This document shows, piece by piece, positions 59,201 through 64,000 of a DNA stretch of 64,000 bases. Position 1 is the stretch's first letter. Every line of letters begins with the position of its first letter. The notes below the pieces were generated by a model, which had not been told where the DNA came from, ran no database searches, and saw only the letters and a list, made by a program, of their open reading frames with translations. Source of the DNA: Morella rubra (taxonomy: Eukaryota; Streptophyta; Magnoliopsida; Fagales; Myricaceae); the NCBI GenBank assembly GCA_003952965.2, contig RXIC02000460.1:62001-126000 (forward strand). The letters run 5' to 3'. Both the position numbers and the translations under genes were made by a program.

Positions 59201-62200
59201 GGGCGTGGAAAAGGAAACAATTCAAGATCAAATCCAAGGAGGTATGACAAATCCCAAATCCAATGTTTCAATTGTGAAAAATATGGTCATTATTCATGGG
59301 AGTGTAGAAGCACTAACAATGTTGAAGAAGAAGCTAATTATGTCGAAAAAGAAGAAACGGAGCACACTTTGTTGTTGGCGTACAAAGGAGAAGAAAATGA
59401 AGAGAAGAATTTGTGGTATCTTGACAATGCGGCAAGTAACCATATGTGCGGAGATAAAAAAAAGTTTGTGGAGATTGACGAATCCGTTAGTGGAAAGGTT
59501 ACTTTTGGAGACTTGTCCAAAGTTTCGATCAAGGGAAAAGGTACAATTTTGATTCGGTTGAAAAATGGAGGCCATCAATTTATTACTAATGTTTATTATG
59601 TGCCAAGCATGAAGAGCAATATTTTGAGTCTAGGACAACTCTTAGAGAAAGGCTATGATATTCTAATGAAAAATCGTAGTCTTTCAATAAGAGATGAAAT
59701 TGGGAGTTTGATAGCCCAAGTTCCTATGACAAAGAACCGGATGTTTCTACTCAACATTCAAACCGATGTGGCAAAATGCTTGAAGACTTGTGTTGAAGAT
59801 TCAAATTGGCTTTGGCACTTGAGACTTGGACACTTGAATTTTGAAGGACTTCAATTGCTAGCCAAGAAGAAGATGGTGAATGGCTTGCCTTCTATTGAGC
59901 ATCCAAATCAACTTTGTGAAGGATGTCTCTTTGGGAAGCAATCAAGAAAAAGCTTTCCAAAGGAGGCTAGTACAAGAGCAACGAAACCACTACAACTTGT
60001 TCACTCGGATGTTTGTGGCCCATTCAATCCACCATCATTTGGTAAGAACAAATACTTCCTTCTATTTATTGATGATTTTAGCCGAAAAACATGGGTTTAT
60101 TTTCTCAAAGAAAAATCGGAAGTATTTGAAACATTCAAAAATTTCAAAGCACTTGTTGAAAAACAAAGTGGCTATGAAATAAAGGCTTTACGATCCGATA
60201 GAGGGGGTGAATACACATCAAATGCCTTCAAAATATTTTGTCAAGAAAATGGTATTCACCATCCTTTAACGGTTCCAAGATCTCCACAACAAAATGGGGT
60301 TGCCGAGAGAAAAAATCGAACCATTCTCAACATGGCTCGGAGTATGTTGAAAAGCAAAGCTTTACCAAAAGAATTTTGGGCGGAAGCGGTTGCTTGTGCG
60401 GTGTACTTATCAAATCGATGTCCCACAAAAAGTTTGCAAGACAAAACTCCTCAAGAAGAATGGAGCGGAATCAAGCCAAGTATTTATCACTTGCGTGTTT
60501 TTGGAAGTATTGCTTATGCACATGTGCCGGATGAAAGGAGATCCAAGCTAGATGACAAAAGCATCAAACTTGTCTTCATCGGCTATGATTCAAGATCCAA
60601 AGGCTACAAGTTGTACAATCCAACCGATCACAAGACCATTGTTAGTCGAGATGTTGAGTTCGATGAAGCAAGTACGTGGGATTGGAATTCTTCGAAAGAA
60701 GATTATCATTTTCTTCATTTCTTTGAAGATGAGCACGAAAATGACGTTTTGGAGCCATCTATGCACTCTCCTCCTTCAACACCACCATTGTCCTTGCAAA
60801 GTCCATCTACTTCATCATCAAGGGAAGAAAGTTCAAGCGAAGGACCACAAGGCAAGAGAAGCCTTCAAGAGATCTATGATGCCACGGAGGAGGTAACGGA
60901 AAGATTACATGATCTAACACTTTTTTGTCTCTTTGCCGATAGTGAGCCTATGAATTTTGAAGAAGCGACACAAGACAAAAGGTGGAGGAATGCTATGGAT
61001 GAAGAAATCAAAGCCATAGAGAAGAATGAAACGTGGGAGCTTGCAACACTTCCAAAAGGGAAAAAACCAATTGGCGTCAAATGGGTGTACAAAGCAAAGA
61101 AGAATTCGAGTGGTGGAGTGGAGAGGTACAAGGCAAGACTAGTTGCCAAAGGATATAGTCAAAGGCCCGGAATTGACTATGATGAGGTATTTGCACCCGT
61201 TGCCCGCTTGGAAACTATTCGATTAATTATTTCTTTGGCGGCTCAACATAGTTGGAAAATCCATCAAATGGATGTCAAATCCGCTTTCTTGAATGGCTTT
61301 CTTGAAAATGAAGTCTATGTGGAACAACCTTTGGGTTATATTGTGAAAGGGCATGAAGAGAAAGTTTTGAAATTGAAGAAAGCCTTGTATGGCTTAAAGC
61401 AAGCACCAAGGGCGTGGAATAGTAGAATTGACAAATACTTTCAAGATAACAATTTTTTGAAGTGTCCCTATGAACATGCTCTTTATACAAAGGTGAATTC
61501 ATATGGAGATATATTTCTCGTATGTTTGTATGTGGATGACTTGATTTTTACAGGAAGTAATCCTACCATGTTTGAAGAATTCAAGAAAGTAATGGCTAGG
61601 GAGTTTGAGATGACGGATCTTGGTCTCATGTGTTTTTATCTTGGCATCGAAGTAAAGCAAATGGAGGATGACATTTTTATTTCTCAAGAATGTTATGCTA
61701 AAGACATTCTTAAGAAATTCAAAATGGATGATTGCAAGCCGGTGAGCACACCCGTAGAATGTGGCATCAAATTGTCAAGGCATGAAAATGGAGAAAAAGT
61801 AGATCCAACATTTTTCAAAAGTCTTGTTGGAAGTTTGAGATATTTAACTTGCACAAGGCCGGATATTCTTTTTGGGGTTGGACTTGTTAGTCGATACATG
61901 GAAGCTCCTACTTTCTCTCATTTGAAGGCGGCTAAAAGAATTCTTCGGTACATCAAAGGTACACTTGAACATGGATTACTGTATTCATTTTCAAATGATT
62001 TTAAGCTTTTGGGCTATTGTGATAGTGATTGGGCTGGAGATGTTGATGAAAGAAAAAGCACATCCGGGTTTGTTTTCTTCATGGGAAGTGCGGCTTTTAC
62101 TTGGTCCTCAAAGAAGCAACCCATTGTTACATTATCTACTTGTGAAGCGGAGTATGTTGCTATGTCAAATTGTGTTTGTCAAGCAATTTGGCTAAGATCT

Positions 62201-63761
62201 TTGTTGAAGGAGCTCCATGTCTCGGAAAATGATCCAACGGAGATTTTTGTGGATAACAAGTCGGCTATAGCTTTGGCCAAGAATCCAGTTTTTCATGATC
62301 GAAGTAAGCACATCGACACAAAATTTCATTTTATTCGAGAATGTGTAGCTAAAAAGGAGGTGGAGCTCAAGTTCGTGAAGTCACAAGATCAAGTTGCTGA
62401 TATTTTCACCAAGCCCCTCAAGGGTGAAATATTTTGCAAGATAAGGAGTTTGTTGGGAGTTACAAAAAATTAAGTTTAAGAGGGGTGTTAGTTATTAAAC
62501 TTAATTAGAGTTTATTTCCAATAAAATTAGTTAATGGAGAGGTTATGTCTTTTAGTATTCTCATAGGTTACAAAGTTGAAGAGTTAGAGACCTTTTTAAT
62601 ATTCTCATTATGTGGGGGTTAAATGAGATTTACTATAGTGAATTATGTGAGATTTATTTGGGTGTTATGTTTTAGAAGTTGTAAAGTCTCATTGTGGACT
62701 ATAAATATCCATGTAACCTTTTTGTTATTTCTTAAGTAAGTGGAATAAAGCTTTTGTTGAAGTATTTTATTTTCTCCACTTTACTTCATAGACAAATTAT
62801 TGAGTGTAGCCCAATCCAACAATTAGTTGCTCTGCTAAGTTATTCCTAGAATTTGGATACATATACAATGGGTTGTTTTTGTTTGTAGGGGAAATTGTTA
62901 GATGGACGAGAAATTGCAGTGAAAAGGCTTTCGCAGACCTCTGGACAAGGGCAAGAGAATTTATGAACGAGGTGGTGGTGATTTCTAAACTCCAGCACCG
63001 TAATCTTGTTAGACTTCTTGGCTGCTGCGTTGAAGGAGAAGAAAAGATGTTGGTCTACGAATACATGCCAAACAAAAGTTTGGATGCGTTTCTCTTTGGT
63101 TAGTTCGTTCTCATACCCTTTGTTAGCCTCTTTACTCTTGACACATTGCAATCAAGACGCAATGGGCTGAGGTTCAATTGGTTGTGGTACTAATTTTAAA
63201 GTCTGTTTTCCCACATAGCATAATTTCAAGCCACAAGTCTAATCTTCCCTTTTCTCTTGATTGTTTTGATTTTACGCATTAGATCCAAACAAAAAAAAGC
63301 TGCTAGATTGGAGACAACGCTTCAAGATTATTGAAGGAATCGGTCGAGGTCTACTTATCTTCATAGGGATTCCAGATTAAGGATTATCCATAGAGATCTT
63401 AAGGCAAGTAACATCTTGTTGGATGAAGAGTTGAATCCAAAGATATCAGATTTTGGGATGGCCAGGATTTTTGGAGGCAATGAAGACCAGGCCAATACAA
63501 AAAGAGTCGTGGGAACATAGTAAGTACATATGGTTTATTCAACTCAGTCGGATGCAAATACTACTAGTTGCGACAGTAAGATTTATATGTGTTTTTAATG
63601 TTAAAATTCAGCGGCTATATGTCCCTGAGTATGCCATGGAAGGACGGTTCTCGGAAAAATCGGATGTCTTCAGCTTTGGAGTATTGTTTCTAGAGATGAT
63701 TAGTGGCAGAAGAAACACTAGCTTTTACCAGGATGAGCAGAACATTAGCCTTTTAGCATTT
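56247..63761 (+). pseudogene. G-type lectin S-receptor kinase (At1g11330 type), disrupted
   Basis: Exons: 56247-57518, 57614-about 57726, about 57810-58011, 62889-63098, 63283-63519, 63612-63761; the last exon of the family is absent. Start MALVRETNW precedes a signal peptide. Next come the bulb lectin domain (ITAAKFIKDRETIIS to PSDTF), S-locus glycoprotein region (WRSGPWNGQIF), EGF-like and PAN domains (CDVYGKCGAFGSCN, CLENCSCLAYAYDSGIGCMSW), one membrane helix in exon 2 (LVVTLTVTIGTMFLAICSYL) and a kinase ([48 protein letters not shown]). Such kinases sense extracellular ligands in defence. Four one-base losses shift the frame: near 56414, 62960, 63355 and 63624. Each lies in a run of identical bases, so consensus error is possible. 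A Copia element sits in intron 3, sense orientation. Confidence 0.85.
58019..62821 (+). mobile_element. Ty1/Copia retrotransposon, whole-looking, in RLK intron 3
   Basis: LTRs of 336 bp at 58019-58354 and 62486-62821 (TGTTAGTTATT to CCAATCCAACA) differ by a single base. A Met-tRNA primer site (TGGTATCAGAGCC) starts at 58358, and a polypurine tract (aagagggg) precedes the 3' LTR. One open frame of 1,360 codons (58391-62473) encodes the whole Gag-Pol. In order: gag, an Arg/Gly-rich stretch, zinc knuckle ([14 protein letters not shown]), protease ([13 protein letters not shown]), integrase ([24 protein letters not shown]), RT ([20 protein letters not shown]) and RNase H ([22 protein letters not shown]). 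I see no break. The Arg/Gly-rich gag and pol wording suggest the Tork/TNT1-like branch. Flanking bases AATAG and ATTAG may be a target duplication with one change. A single LTR difference in 336 bp indicates a young insertion. Confidence 0.93.
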
Positions 63762-63839
63762 GTAAGTCTTCCTCATCTCCTTGCCTCATTTCTTTTAATT
63801 TATCCCAAAATACTTTAATATTTTAATTAGCATTTTTTG

Positions 63840-64000
63840 AAAAAAATGCTTGCTAAAAATTAGGCATTTAGCGGCGTTTTGCAAAAAGGCCGCTACATGG
63901 GGTTACTGACCGCCGCTACAAAGACCGCCACTAAAGGTAAAATTTGTAGCGGCGTTTTTAACGACTGTCGCTAAAAAGACCGCCGCTATAGACTTTTTTT
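63840..64000. mobile_element. Probable CACTA-type subterminal repeats, cut by window end
   Basis: The word TAGCGGCG and its complement CGCCGCTA occur repeatedly in both orientations (about 63879, 63911, 63949, 63982) with short spacers. Arrays of GCGGCG-type subterminal repeats are typical of plant CACTA (En/Spm) transposons. No CACTA terminus is seen within the window, so the class is inferred. It lies where the last exon of the receptor kinase would be expected. Confidence 0.45.

Noticed and set aside
1-64000. CRISPR array, bacterial operon, riboswitch or tRNA genes
   Set aside because: The window is plant nuclear DNA. No regularly spaced identical repeats and no tRNA-like A and B boxes were noticed, though a tRNA scan was not possible here.

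Overview
The window is nuclear DNA of a eudicot plant. Protein-coding genes carry typical plant introns, and the recognisable products are a plastid-type PPR protein, the plant NuA4/SWR1 scaffold EAF1, a trihelix factor and an S-domain receptor kinase. The mobile DNA is the usual plant mix: Copia, Gypsy, L1-type LINE, hAT, MITEs and an endogenous pararetrovirus. The species cannot be named from this sequence; a woody rosid is only an impression.

Layout. 1-2048: AT-rich intergenic DNA with two small GC-rich hairpins. 2049-4871 (+): a complete three-exon PPR gene resembling Arabidopsis At5g48730. 4872-11138: mostly gene-poor, but the minus strand between about 7.2 and 9.3 kb holds a decayed, internally duplicated multi-exon gene. 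11139-11626: a Mutator-type MITE. 11955-13656: a hAT-type element with a perfect 8-bp target duplication, carrying pieces of two unrelated host protein kinases and a nested MITE. 15.1-17.35 kb (-): a petuvirus-like endogenous pararetrovirus fossil. About 17.46-33.5 kb (+): the EAF1-like gene, the main intact host gene here, with at least 21 coding exons, an HSA domain, a SANT domain and a Gln-rich tail. Its last intron holds LTR fragments arranged head to head.

34.4-36 kb: an orphan exon and a WNK kinase pseudogene fragment. 37922-38801 (+): an ASIL-type trihelix gene whose frame is shifted twice. 40801-41091 (+): a short predicted secreted protein whose stop codon lies on the edge of a Gypsy LTR. 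41.1-55.4 kb: a nested transposon island. A Gypsy 5' half abuts a decayed hAT element, which on its other side abuts an L1 LINE; a minus-strand Copia element sits inside that LINE. 55.5-55.92 kb: the 3' end of a second LINE with a poly(A) tail.

56247-63761 (+): an S-domain receptor kinase gene of the At1g11330 type. Its exons need four single-base corrections to read through, and a young, whole-looking Copia element lies in its third intron. The last 150 bases look like the subterminal repeats of a CACTA-type transposon.

The genes do not form a pathway; this is an ordinary plant chromosomal neighbourhood. The most unusual structures are the kinase-carrying hAT element, the hAT that bridges two different retroelements, and the receptor kinase with one-base losses in base runs.
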